Of a stretch of DNA of 64,000 bases, positions 16,623-25,465 are shown one piece after another. This stretch comes from Citromicrobium bathyomarinum (GTDB lineage Bacteria > Pseudomonadota > Alphaproteobacteria > Sphingomonadales > Sphingomonadaceae): contig NZ_JAINWL010000002.1 in assembly GCF_021021475.1 (NCBI RefSeq), positions 310,001 to 374,000 on the forward strand, given 5' to 3'. Below the pieces are notes generated by a model. That model was not told the origin of the DNA. It saw nothing but the letters and a program-made list of their open reading frames with translations, and ran no database searches. The translations under genes were made by a program, and so were the position numbers. The stretch's first letter is position 1. Each line of letters begins with the position of its first letter.

Positions 16623-17615
16623 CTATCTCGCGCAAAGATCGGAGCTATAGGCTTGTCGCATGCCTTGCCGTTCAAGAAAGCGGAGCAGGTAATCCGGGTA
16701 ATCTGTCATCACGACATTGGCCCCAAGATCTACAAGTCGGCCCCAGCCATTCTGCGGGGCTGGCAGGGATACCGCATCGCTCAGGCCGCCGCTCCAGTAG
16801 GGCCGAACCGCCACGGCCATAACCGGCCGTCCGGCAATCCGCCTGTCTCTGGCAATTGCAGTGAAGAAGTCCTCGCCAAGAAACGGAATCTCAAAGCCAT
16901 CAGGATCGAAGGTTTCCATCTGGTCGAGCCGAGCGACCGGATCGGCCCCTTCGCTTTGCCAGATAATCGGCCAGATAAGCACGTCGTCGGGCAGTTCGAG
17001 CCTGGCGATGGGAAGCGAAGTGCTGACCCGACCATGGCTGTTACGATCGGGGACCTTCAACACAATCTGGCCGATAACGCCTTCTTCCCGCGCCATTTCG
17101 AGGGCCTCGTTCACAAGTGTCTGCAAGTTGGCACGTGCTGAAGGCTTCAGCTCAAGATTGATCATGACCTTGTTTTTGGCCGCACGGTAGTATTCGCGCA
17201 GCGTCGTTACGGGCAACGGCGTGATCGGGGCCCCGGGGCCGCCTTCGCCATCGCGTAGGTGCAGTCCGGCCAGGTCCTCCATGGTCAGATCGTTGAGATA
17301 GCCCCATCCGTCGCTGGTACGGTCGATCGTATCATCATGCATCACGACGAGCGTCCCGTCCTTGAGCATGCGTACGTCGTTTTCCACCACTTCGACGCCC
17401 ATGCGCCAGCAGGCATCGATAGCGGCGGGCGAATTTTCTGGTGCGGCAGAAAAGCAGGCCCGGTGTGCCACCACCACGACATGTCCCTCGGGCGGGTGGA
17501 GGACGCGCTCGCGCAGTTCGACGAAATGATCGGGGTTCGGAAGGCAGGGTTGCGCCGCGCCAGCCGAGGAACAGGCAAGAGCGAGTGTAGCGGCCAGACA
17601 AGTAGCGATACGCAT
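16623..17615 (-). CDS. Exported glycerophosphodiester phosphodiesterase-family protein
   Basis: This 330-residue protein has a signal peptide (residues 1-20, ending AGAAQP) and a GDPD TIM-barrel. Motifs are VVAHRACFSAAPENSP (HR, PEN), VEVVENDVRMLKDG (ExD) and VMHDDTIDRTSDG (catalytic His). Such enzymes hydrolyse glycerophosphodiesters to glycerol-3-phosphate and an alcohol; here it would act in the periplasm. ATG 17615 has GGAG 7 nt upstream. It lies 25 bp after the TBDR stop on the same strand, so the two probably form an operon for uptake and cleavage of a phosphodiester. Confidence 0.87.
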   Translation of the reverse strand: MRIATCLAATLALACSSAGAAQPCLPNPDHFVELRERVLHPPEGHVVVVAHRACFSAAPENSPAAIDACWRMGVEVVENDVRMLKDGTLVVMHDDTIDRTSDGWGYLNDLTMEDLAGLHLRDGEGGPGAPITPLPVTTLREYYRAAKNKVMINLELKPSARANLQTLVNEALEMAREEGVIGQIVLKVPDRNSHGRVSTSLPIARLELPDDVLIWPIIWQSEGADPVARLDQMETFDPDGFEIPFLGEDFFTAIARDRRIAGRPVMAVAVRPYWSGGLSDAVSLPAPQNGWGRLVDLGANVVMTDYPDYLLRFLERQGMRQAYSSDLCAR

Positions 17616-17640
17616 AGAAATTCTCCGGACCTCGAACCGA

Positions 17641-20232
17641 TCAATATTTGTAGTGCAGGCCGAGCCAGAACTCGCGGCCACGGCCAAGGGAGTTGTAGAT
17701 TGAATCGTTAATACCGGTCGTCTGGATCTGGTATTCGTCGGTCAGATTCTTGGCATCGAAGGTGATGCGAAGCTTGTCGATCGCCCGTACGTTCAGCTGG
17801 AAATCGAGGAAATGCTGCTGTCGGACGTAGCGATCCGATTCCGCCGAGGTGCCGAAAGAGCCGGTGAAAGCACGTCCGCGTCCACGATAGTTCAGGTTGA
17901 TGTCTACCGGCCCGAAATCATAGCTGGCGCGCGCACTGCTCATCCATTCGGGCTGGTTGCGCAGTCCCGGCACCGAGCGGGTGCTGCCGTCGGTGAAGAC
18001 CACGTCCCAAGTCGCATCCATATAGGTGAAGTTGGCTGCGATGCCGAGCCGGTCGAAGGGCGCCGGCAGGAAGTCGAGGCGTCGCTTGTTGGCGGTCAGC
18101 TCGATTCCAGTCACGCTCGCCATGCCGTTATTGAGCGGCACAGTGCGCACCTCCGTCAGCATCCCTTCGCCATCATAGAACTCGGTACGCTGGTCGAAGA
18201 TTTCGCCATCGAGATCCTTGTGAAACAAGGCCACTGCCAGCACACCGTCGTCGAGGTAGTATTCGATGCTGGCATCGTAGTTGGTCGACACGCGGGTATC
18301 GAGTTCGCCGTTCGTGCCCGAGATGATCGTTTCTCCGGCAGCGCCGATGGTGGTGGTGATGCCCGGGGCGAAATCGGCGAAATCGGCGCGGCCGAGCGTC
18401 TGGGTGAAGGCGGCGCGCAGCTTGAGGCGATCTGTCGCGTCGATGCCGGCCTGCACGTTAGGCAGCCATTTGCCGTACTGATTATGGCGATCAAGCGGCT
18501 GCTCGGTTCCCGAGACGATCTGTCCGGTCAAAGTGTCGTCTGTGGTGTGTTCGTAGCGCAGGCCGACAAGCAGCTTGAACGAGCCAGTGGCGTAGGTAGC
18601 CGCCGCATGCAGGCCGATTATGTCCTCGCGCAGGGTATAGTCGGAGGTGAGCCGGTCGTCGGTTGTTATCTTGGCGTTGGCCGGGTTGTACATGAAGTCC
18701 CAGAACGCATCGTAATCCTGCAAGGCGGCCTGATTGTTCTCCATCGTGCCCGAGGCTACCTGGTCAAATCCAAGTGCCACGCCCGAGTTGAGCTTGTAGT
18801 ATTCGTATTGCTCGTCGAAGCTGCGGTCGAGCCGCACCCAGTTGACACCGACCGAGCCGCCTAGGCCTTCAGCGTCGGGCTGATTATTGAAATTGAACTT
18901 CGCGCCGAGCGTGTAGACGTTGTCGCGCAGCGGCTGGTAGCGATTGTAGGCACCGCTCCCGCCGTTGTTGAACTTCCAGCTGGCAAGGTCGTTGTAAAGC
19001 GCTGGGTCGGCGGGGGTGATCACTGGCACGTCGCCGCTGATGTCGTATGACCCGTCGATGCTGCCGATACGGAAGCCGTTGCCGAGGTTGCGGGTGAGCG
19101 TATCGTTGCTGAAATCGGTGTAGTTGCCGCGCAGAACCAGCACGCCGCGGTCGGCCACACGCAGGTCGAGACCCGCGCCCACGACGAAGGCGCTGCGCTC
19201 GATCACGTAGTCGTACTCGCGGATCTGGGCGTTGCCATTGGTGAAGTCGGCGGTGCCGGGGCCGGTCGGGGTCACGGTACGGCTGCCATTGGGCGCGATA
19301 TAGGCGCCCGCGCGCTGGATGTAGTAGTCCTTGGTTTCGTCGAAATAGTTGAAGCTGAGGAAGGCGTACATGGCGTCGGTCGAGCGCGCCTCGAGCTTGC
19401 CGAACAGGGCGGTGTTGCGCGTCTCCTTGTCGACCGCGCTATCGGCGGAAAAGACATTGCCGCGAATGATGTCGGTAATTTCGCCGTCGAAGCCGCCGAG
19501 TTGGCTATAGCCGCTGCTTGCGCCCAGGTCGTCGTAGTCGGCGGTGTGCTGGCGGTTGAAGCCGAACACGGCGCCGAAATTGTTATCCGGGCCGAAGGTG
19601 AACTTGCCCGCGCCGTAGACCTGGTAAGACTGCTGCTCGCTCACGCGGCTGTCATTCTCGGCAAAGCCGATCCGCCCGCCGGCCTTGAAATAGGGCTGTG
19701 TGCCGCCGTCGAAGGCACGCAGCGTACGCAGCGCGATGTGGCCGCCGACCGAGTTGGCGTCCATGTCGGGCAGCACGGTCTTGTAGACGCTTGTTTCCTT
19801 GACGATCGCCGAGGGGAACATGCCAATCTGCGCGCCGCGATTGTTCTGGCTCGAAAACCAGATCGGGTTGCCGTCGATCTCCATCGAGTTGTAGCGCGAA
19901 TCGAAACCGCGCAGCGAGACATAGCCGGGGTCGCTCGAAGAGAAGAACCCGTCCGAACTCACGCCCACCACGCGGTCGAGCGCTTCGGGCAGGGTGATGT
20001 CGGCGGTCTGTTCGATATCTTCCGAAGTGATCGAATCGACGATCGCCGGCGACACCTCCTTGATCGCCTCGCCCGGAGTAACCACCGAGCGGCGGCCGGT
20101 CACAACGATGGTCTCCGACGAGATCACGGAGCGTGCATCGGTGGCGGTTGCCTGCTGAGCGAGTGCCGGTTGCGCGGAAAGCAGCGCCACGAGTGGCACG
20201 AGCGAAGCGGAGTAGGCGAATTTCTGGTTCAT
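17641..20232 (-). CDS. TonB-dependent receptor of the island uptake cluster
   Basis: This is a full-length 863-residue receptor with a signal peptide (ending ALAQQ), a TonB-box-like SSETIVVTGRR near residues 35-45, a plug with YVSLRGFDSRYNSMEIDG and a barrel ending REFWLGLHYKY, that is, in an aromatic residue. It resembles the class often paired with sugar or organophosphate catabolic genes in sphingomonads (inference). AGGG lies 8 nt before the ATG. It is divergent from the ROK regulator, with a perfect palindrome between them. Confidence 0.94.
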   Translation of the reverse strand: MNQKFAYSASLVPLVALLSAQPALAQQATATDARSVISSETIVVTGRRSVVTPGEAIKEVSPAIVDSITSEDIEQTADITLPEALDRVVGVSSDGFFSSSDPGYVSLRGFDSRYNSMEIDGNPIWFSSQNNRGAQIGMFPSAIVKETSVYKTVLPDMDANSVGGHIALRTLRAFDGGTQPYFKAGGRIGFAENDSRVSEQQSYQVYGAGKFTFGPDNNFGAVFGFNRQHTADYDDLGASSGYSQLGGFDGEITDIIRGNVFSADSAVDKETRNTALFGKLEARSTDAMYAFLSFNYFDETKDYYIQRAGAYIAPNGSRTVTPTGPGTADFTNGNAQIREYDYVIERSAFVVGAGLDLRVADRGVLVLRGNYTDFSNDTLTRNLGNGFRIGSIDGSYDISGDVPVITPADPALYNDLASWKFNNGGSGAYNRYQPLRDNVYTLGAKFNFNNQPDAEGLGGSVGVNWVRLDRSFDEQYEYYKLNSGVALGFDQVASGTMENNQAALQDYDAFWDFMYNPANAKITTDDRLTSDYTLREDIIGLHAAATYATGSFKLLVGLRYEHTTDDTLTGQIVSGTEQPLDRHNQYGKWLPNVQAGIDATDRLKLRAAFTQTLGRADFADFAPGITTTIGAAGETIISGTNGELDTRVSTNYDASIEYYLDDGVLAVALFHKDLDGEIFDQRTEFYDGEGMLTEVRTVPLNNGMASVTGIELTANKRRLDFLPAPFDRLGIAANFTYMDATWDVVFTDGSTRSVPGLRNQPEWMSSARASYDFGPVDINLNYRGRGRAFTGSFGTSAESDRYVRQQHFLDFQLNVRAIDKLRITFDAKNLTDEYQIQTTGINDSIYNSLGRGREFWLGLHYKY

Positions 20233-20310
20233 CGATGGTCCCTCTGATCGTCCTGCAAAGGCCGAAGCCCCCTGAATGCGTTGCGGCACACCTAGGCAGG
20301 CTTTGTGACA

Positions 20311-20335
20311 TTTTAATAACGCTGTGTTATTAAAA
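20311..20335. promoter_or_regulatory. Palindromic operator between TBDR and ROK genes
   Basis: TTTTAATAAC and GTTATTAAAA are perfect 10-nt arms around GCTGT. The site lies about 79 bp upstream of the TBDR start and 43 bp upstream of the ROK start. AT-rich dyads are typical of ROK-family (NagC/Mlc-like) operators, so the adjacent regulator is the likely binder. Confidence 0.65.
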
Positions 20336-20378
20336 GCGTGGATGCTAGAGACTGCAGGCGATCAGAAGGGAGAGTGTC

Positions 20379-21515
20379 TTGCCAAAGTCGGCCTTGGCCC
20401 TGCTCAACCCCAGCGAGCGGGAAGTACTCGATATTGTAATGAGATACGGCCCCGTAATGCGGCAAACCTTGGTCGAGATGACCGGGCTTACCGCGATGTC
20501 GGTATCGCGCATTGCCCGCTCATTGGGCGAGAAATCGCTGATACTTGATGTTGAGAAACGCAGCGGAGGGCGCGGAAACTCCTTTAAGGCGTTATCAATT
20601 AATGACCAAGCCTTGTTCTCGCTGGGGGTGAATTTCACCCAGACCGCGATCGAATTCGGGGTCCTCGACCTCGGGGGCAACCTGCGCCGCTACGAACGCC
20701 GTCCGATTGAGAAGGCCACCACCGGCTCGATCCTGCAGCAGATCGAAGCCTGGCTCGCCGAGACTGCGGCGGCGCAGGAATTTGCCCTTGCCGATCGCTT
20801 GCTCGGTATCGGCATATCGCTGCCGGGTGACTTTGCTGCGGACGGACGCAGTGTTGCTGCCAACGCGTTGTTCCAAGAGCTTCGGGGGCACGATCTGGCG
20901 CAAGAGTTTTCAACTGCGCTTGGTTATCCGGTCGCCATCAACAGCGATTCCAACTGTGCAACGGTGGGCGAGCGCGTGCTGGGCGCGGGCAAGAATTACG
21001 AGAACTATCTCTATGTTCATCTTGGCCACGGTGTCGGCGGCGGGTTGGTGCTAGGCGGCCGCGCCTATTTCGGGCCGCATCGCAATGCGGGCATCATCGG
21101 AAACCACTTTCCGGACGACAGGCCAAGGCCTTCGGGCATCGATTTGCTGCACACACTTCAGGCTGCGGGTCATTCGCTTGCGGACTTTTCGGATCTCGAC
21201 GGTCTCGATCCCTTCACGATACCAGAGTGCCGCGAATGGATCCGGCGAGCTGGCGCCCAGCTGCGCGACAAGCTCAACTACCCGGTCAAGCTCGTTGATC
21301 CCGAGGCAGTCATTATTGGCGGGCGGCTGCCCAGCGACATCAACCAGGCGCTGGCGGTGGAAATCGACCAGCCAGACTTCTGCATCACTTGCGAGATGGA
21401 CCGCTTTCTGCCGCGCCCAAAGGTGCTGGGCTCGCTGCTGGGCAGCAAGGCTGGCGTGATCGGGGCGGCGGTTCTGCCCAGTTACGAACAGCTCTTCCCC
21501 AGCCACACGCGCTAG
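20379..21515 (+). CDS. ROK-family transcriptional regulator
   Basis: This 378-residue protein has an N-terminal winged-HTH (TLVEMTGLTAMSVSRIARSL, about residues 25-50) followed by an actin-like ROK domain (GIGISLPGDF, NSDSNCATVGE, HLGHGVGGGLVLGG). The usual zinc motif CxCGxxGCLE after the catalytic-region His is absent: after GIIGNHF it reads PDDRPRPSGIDLLHTL. Start codon is TTG at 20379 with AAGGGAG upstream; no ATG gives the complete HTH. It probably senses a sugar or its phosphate and controls the divergent TBDR-GDPD pair. Its tail overlaps that of the convergent MFS gene. Confidence 0.88.
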   Translation: MPKSALALLNPSEREVLDIVMRYGPVMRQTLVEMTGLTAMSVSRIARSLGEKSLILDVEKRSGGRGNSFKALSINDQALFSLGVNFTQTAIEFGVLDLGGNLRRYERRPIEKATTGSILQQIEAWLAETAAAQEFALADRLLGIGISLPGDFAADGRSVAANALFQELRGHDLAQEFSTALGYPVAINSDSNCATVGERVLGAGKNYENYLYVHLGHGVGGGLVLGGRAYFGPHRNAGIIGNHFPDDRPRPSGIDLLHTLQAAGHSLADFSDLDGLDPFTIPECREWIRRAGAQLRDKLNYPVKLVDPEAVIIGGRLPSDINQALAVEIDQPDFCITCEMDRFLPRPKVLGSLLGSKAGVIGAAVLPSYEQLFPSHTR

Positions 21516-22813
21516 GCACTGCTTCCCTTGCCGAGTTCGTGGCATAGCCAGGCACAAGACAGCGCGAGCGCACATGGCAGGGCGAGCCCGCATCCCAGAA
21601 TGGCGCGGTCGATAGCGAGTGAGCTGCCACCGGCTTCATATCCTGCAAGATCGAGCCCTGCGCCGAAGATCATCGCGCCAAGTCCTATGGCTGCCTTCTG
21701 AGCCAGAATCGCCACCGCGAAGATCGCCCCGCTCGCACTGATACCGAGCTTCGCTTGGACCCAGTCGGCTCCGTCGGCCACGATTGTCCAGATCAGCGAG
21801 TAGGCCCCCGCCGCCCCGATCCCCACGATAAAGCAGGAGACCAGAACGAACTGCGGCGCGAACGCCAGAAAAGCCATCGCGCTGGCCAGGCCGAATGCGG
21901 CGACGCAATAGGCGTAAGTGAGGAGCGCGGTACTGGGCTTTTTCGCGGCCAGCCCGATCCACAGCGCAATTCCGGCCAGTTGCCCGGTAAACATGGCGGT
22001 GAGCATGTCTGAAGCGGCTTCAACATCGTCGAGCAGGTTGGCAGCAACGTATAGCAGCGACTTGGCGAATAGTGGCAAGCCAAGCGAAGCGAGCGCGCCA
22101 AGGGCAATGGTACGACGCAGGAAGCGGACACGCAGGGCCTGACCGAGCTCGCGCCAGCCCACCCGCCCTGCGACAGCGGTAGCGCTGTGCTTGCGATCTA
22201 GCCCTGCAACGGACAACCATGAGAAAACCATGACCAGTGCCGAAGAGAGGCCGATCGCGATCGACAGGCTGGCCAGTGTGCTCGCCGAAAGCCCCGATGC
22301 ATCGTCCCCATCAGCCAGTGGCCGCAATGACAACGCGATGACCAGGGAGGCGAGTGAACTGAACAGGAACCGATAGGTCGACAATCGTGCGCGCTCGGGC
22401 CCGGCCGGGGCGACTGCAGTCAACAAGGCGTTGTGGGGCAGGTCGATCAGCGAATAGCCGATGCGAAACCCCCATGACAGCAGGGCCACCAGAAGGACGG
22501 AGCCGAGGCCGAGTGCGGGCAGTTGGAACAAGGCGACAAACAGCCCTGCGCTGATCGGTGCGCCAAGCAGGATATAAGGTCCATAGCGCCCCAGCACACC
22601 GTGCGTGCGGTCGCTCGCCAGCCCGATTAGTGGATCAAGCAAGGCGTCCAGCACCAGCGATGAAAGCATGACCAACCCTGCCAGTGTCGGATTGATCCCC
22701 AGCATGTCAGTCATCACGAAAAGGAGCAGAATGTCCATTGAACTGGCAAGGATGTTCTTGCCGAAGTTGCCCGTAGCGTAGCCAATGCGCCGGAACGAAA
22801 AACTTGATGACAT
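21512..22813 (-). CDS. MFS transporter (GPH/sugar:cation symporter type)
   Basis: This 433-residue inner-membrane protein has about 12 predicted hydrophobic segments. It carries the MFS_2/GPH pattern DALLDPLIGLASDRT after the second helix and GRYGPYILLGAPI after it. The family imports sugars or glycosides with a cation. Together with the TBDR, exported GDPD and ROK regulator it completes an outer membrane-periplasm-inner membrane uptake route (inference). The ribosome-binding site is weak. Confidence 0.87.
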   Translation of the reverse strand: MSSSFSFRRIGYATGNFGKNILASSMDILLLFVMTDMLGINPTLAGLVMLSSLVLDALLDPLIGLASDRTHGVLGRYGPYILLGAPISAGLFVALFQLPALGLGSVLLVALLSWGFRIGYSLIDLPHNALLTAVAPAGPERARLSTYRFLFSSLASLVIALSLRPLADGDDASGLSASTLASLSIAIGLSSALVMVFSWLSVAGLDRKHSATAVAGRVGWRELGQALRVRFLRRTIALGALASLGLPLFAKSLLYVAANLLDDVEAASDMLTAMFTGQLAGIALWIGLAAKKPSTALLTYAYCVAAFGLASAMAFLAFAPQFVLVSCFIVGIGAAGAYSLIWTIVADGADWVQAKLGISASGAIFAVAILAQKAAIGLGAMIFGAGLDLAGYEAGGSSLAIDRAILGCGLALPCALALSCAWLCHELGKGSSA

Positions 22814-22984
22814 ACGTCAGTGTTCTCACGCTTGGACAACAGTTGTCAGCCAGCTCGCCAATGCCGGATGTTGGCCCATTCGGTCACAATGAGGACATTG
22901 TTATGACGTCCGTTTTTTCGTCTCGCCGCCCAAAGCGGGCAGTCAGCTTCCGGCCCAGATTTTCATATTCTTCGGTTGCTCTTC

Positions 22985-23006
22985 CCTTGGCCATTGAGGG
23001 CCAAGG
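22985..23006 (+). promoter_or_regulatory. Hairpin covering the ribosome-binding site of the small recombinase
   Basis: CCTTGGCC (22985-22992) and GGCCAAGG (22999-23006) form a perfect 8-bp stem with loop ATTGAG. The second arm includes most of the AAGGAG site that serves the ATG at 23016. Folding would mask initiation. Confidence 0.5.
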
Positions 23007-23015
23007 AGAAAGACA

Positions 23016-23648
23016 ATGGGATACTCACGATTTGATCATGCCACGCAGAGACGCGTGGCTTGGAACGCTGGCAAAAATGTCGGCACCAAGCGTCCACTAA
23101 CGCAAAAACAGATATGGGCGATACGCTTTCACCTCGATCGAGAAGGCCGGTTGAGGGATAAGGCGCTCTTCGATCTCGCCATCGACAGTAAGCTGCGCGG
23201 CTGCGATTTGGTGAAGATCAAGATTGGCGACGTCGTCGCCGGCTGTGACATCCGCAATCGCGCGACCGTCATCCAGCAGAAGACCAATAGACCAGTACAG
23301 TTCGAACTCACCGCCGATGTGCGAGCGACGTTATTAGCTTGGCTGGAACGACGGGGTGGTTCGACAGGCGATTACCTCTTCCCTAGCAGGGTCGATCATG
23401 CCGGGCATATGAGCACACGCCAGTATGCCCGCCTCGTCGATGAATGGGTGACTGCGATCGGTCTTCGAAAGTCCGAATACGGAACGCACTCGCTTCGGCG
23501 GACAAAAGCCGCGATGATTTATCGGGCAACCGGCAACATTCGTGCGATCCAGATTTTGCTGGGTCACACGAAGATCGAAAACACGGTCCGCTATCTCGGC
23601 GTCGATGTCGAAGACGCCCTTCTTCTAGCAGAGCGCACTGAAATCTGA
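23016..23648 (+). CDS. Small tyrosine-type recombinase
   Basis: This 210-residue recombinase consists almost entirely of the catalytic domain. Arg lies in LDLAIDSKLRGCDLV-type context (KLRGCDL), HSLRRTK supplies HxxR, LGHTKIENTVRYLG supplies the last His and the nucleophilic Tyr. It lacks an arm-binding domain, as in FimB/FimE-like invertases and some plasmid resolvases. It may have brought in or rearranged the mobilisation module that follows. The ATG has AAGGAG upstream inside a hairpin. Confidence 0.88.
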   Translation: MGYSRFDHATQRRVAWNAGKNVGTKRPLTQKQIWAIRFHLDREGRLRDKALFDLAIDSKLRGCDLVKIKIGDVVAGCDIRNRATVIQQKTNRPVQFELTADVRATLLAWLERRGGSTGDYLFPSRVDHAGHMSTRQYARLVDEWVTAIGLRKSEYGTHSLRRTKAAMIYRATGNIRAIQILLGHTKIENTVRYLGVDVEDALLLAERTEI

Positions 23649-23994
23649 CCCAATGGGCGGTCGGCCGTGGACCCTCGGTCGGCCGCTTTGGGGCATCTGC
23701 CTGGCGAGGTCGGACGATCGAGATAGGGGCGTGAGCGGAATGGCAACTGTTCACGAGTTTCAGCCATTAGCGGACTGTCTGCCTGCGGCCCAATATCAGT
23801 CGTGGCATTGCGTATGCAACGTGGCCACGATCGATGATTGATCTTCCCTCAACAACAACAAAGCTGATCGGACTTAATTCAAGCTCGAGAACTCTAGTGG
23901 TAGCGTCCCGGAATACCTGCCACGAAACCGGCCGCGTTGGCTGTACGAGAGAACCTTCCTAAAACCCTTCGTATTATCAACGGAGGCAAGAGAA
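23649..23994. other. Non-coding gap after small recombinase
   Basis: No convincing gene was seen in these 346 bp. It contains a direct repeat CGGTCGGCCG at 23658-23667 and 23676-23685. The 3' half is A/T-richer and presumably holds the promoter of the next gene, whose GGAGG site lies just before 23995. A recombination site for the small recombinase could lie here, but I cannot demonstrate one. Confidence 0.4.
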
Positions 23995-24840
23995 ATGGAC
24001 GGAGTAGACAGCGGACTCGATTGCTCAGCAAAAGCTGAGCATCAGGTAGGTGAGACAGATGGGGCAGAAGGTAAGCTCAAGCCTCCCCAAAAAGGTCAAC
24101 GGTCGCGTAACGTCCTGTCTAAGGCTGAGCGCGAGCGTCGCCAGAAAGTGCGGCTCGCCAAGAAATTCCCGAACGGGCCGGAAGCCAAGGAGCTGGCCAT
24201 CATGGAGAAACCCATGCTCGCCAGCCTGCGTGAGAAAATTCGTCGTGGCGGCAAGTACGAACTCTGGTCGGAAGCGTTCGGCTGGTTGGCCGCCGACCTG
24301 CACCGTAAGGCCCGCAACAGCACGCAGTTCTATCCCAAGCTAGTGGTCAAAAAGTTGCGGGCTGCCTACCCGGATCTCGACCTACACGCCGACGAGGTCA
24401 GCTGGCTCGAAGGCTGGATCGGCTATCTTGGGCAGTTCAGGACCAAACTGCGGTCCGGCGGGACCTATGGCCCTGGCACAGATTTTCTCGTGGCACTGGA
24501 CGTCGAGCTCGACGTCTTCGACCATATCGACAGCTTCGATAACATCCCAGATGACGATGAGAACCATGAGGCCTCGCCCCCCGAGTTAGCGCAGCCGTCC
24601 ATCGACGATCTGCCACGCAGCCCCCGCGAAGTGCCCTTCAGGTTCAACGAGCTAAACTCTTCGACCGCGAAGACCTTCTGGCGCGCGTATTGGCAATCCA
24701 CTGACATGGAGGCCATCCGCGAGGCTGGCCGCATACTCGCTTCTGACCCTTGGGCCAGAGACGAAATGGAAAGGCTCGGCGAAGAGGCCGAGACCTTTTT
24801 CATCCAGACGATGGCGAAGCTCGGGATACCCCTGTCATGA
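23995..24840 (+). CDS. Hypothetical protein of the mobilisation module
   Basis: I do not recognise this 281-residue soluble protein. It has a basic N-terminal region (residues 30-60, rich in Lys/Arg, for example SKAERERRQKVRLAKK), a tryptophan-containing middle (YELWSEAFGWLAADLHRKAR) and an acidic linker (residues 175-200). The C-terminal helical part is ETFFIQTMAKLGIPLS. It sits just upstream of the candidate oriT and mobilisation genes and has a clear GGAGG site, so it is probably real. No function is proposed. Confidence 0.65.
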   Translation: MDGVDSGLDCSAKAEHQVGETDGAEGKLKPPQKGQRSRNVLSKAERERRQKVRLAKKFPNGPEAKELAIMEKPMLASLREKIRRGGKYELWSEAFGWLAADLHRKARNSTQFYPKLVVKKLRAAYPDLDLHADEVSWLEGWIGYLGQFRTKLRSGGTYGPGTDFLVALDVELDVFDHIDSFDNIPDDDENHEASPPELAQPSIDDLPRSPREVPFRFNELNSSTAKTFWRAYWQSTDMEAIREAGRILASDPWARDEMERLGEEAETFFIQTMAKLGIPLS

Positions 24841-24979
24841 GAACCCCAGCCGAAAGGGGTGTAGCTGTTAAGCAGGATGGGGGCGGAATGTCCGCCCCTG
24901 CCAACATCGTGTCGCTGCGCTTCGTGACGTTGGGTTTTTGTGCCGTCGCACGTCGTGCGCCGAACTGGGACCGCGCGCG
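24841..24979. other. Candidate origin of transfer (oriT)
   Basis: The gap directly upstream of the MobC-like and relaxase-like genes contains a perfect inverted repeat, GGGGCGGA and TCCGCCCC, around ATG (24880-24898). A second set of short repeats (GTCGCAC/GTGCG) lies near 24950. Origins of transfer usually sit next to mobC/relaxase genes and carry such a repeat 5' of the nick site. This is inferred from position and structure; no nick consensus was identified. Confidence 0.4.
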
Positions 24980-25465
24980 ATGAGCAGGTGTAAGGACGGC
25001 GATGACCGCAAGAAATTCGCGACTACGGTCTATTGGGAAAGCGAGGAGCAAAAGCAGCGCATCGAGAACGCCGCGAGCCGGAATGTATCGCAATACGTGC
25101 GCGAACGCGTGCTGTTCGACGAAGGGTATGCAGACCCGCGCCATGATGTCGCGGCGCGGCTCATGCGGCTGGCCGACGAGCTGTCAGGCGAATTGCATCT
25201 CGTTGCAGATCTCGTGCGGGCTCTCACTGCTCTTCGACAGGTGTCGCAGACGATGCCATCGCAGGCGCGCGACGCTGCCATCGAGAAGATCGAGAAGGAC
25301 GTAGACGCGCTCATCTCACGGTTGCTGGAAAGCCATGAGCACCGTGTCGATCTGTCGCAGGACCTCATCGCATCGGTTGCAACCTATAGCGAGGCGTGTG
25401 CGGACTGGGAGGTTCGGCAGCACCGCGCTGCCACTCGCCAGAAGCGCGGAAGGGCAAGCGCGTGA
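24980..25465 (+). CDS. MobC-like relaxosome accessory protein
   Basis: This 161-residue protein has the hallmark of plasmid mobilisation proteins: an N-terminal ribbon-helix-helix-like segment (TTVYWESEEQKQRIENAASR, then NVSQYVRERVLF), then helices ending in a basic tail. Such proteins bind oriT and help the relaxase nick. ATG 24980 is chosen; a longer frame begins at 24938. Its stop overlaps the GTG of the relaxase-like gene (GTGA), as expected for a mobCA pair. Confidence 0.7.
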   Translation: MSRCKDGDDRKKFATTVYWESEEQKQRIENAASRNVSQYVRERVLFDEGYADPRHDVAARLMRLADELSGELHLVADLVRALTALRQVSQTMPSQARDAAIEKIEKDVDALISRLLESHEHRVDLSQDLIASVATYSEACADWEVRQHRAATRQKRGRASA

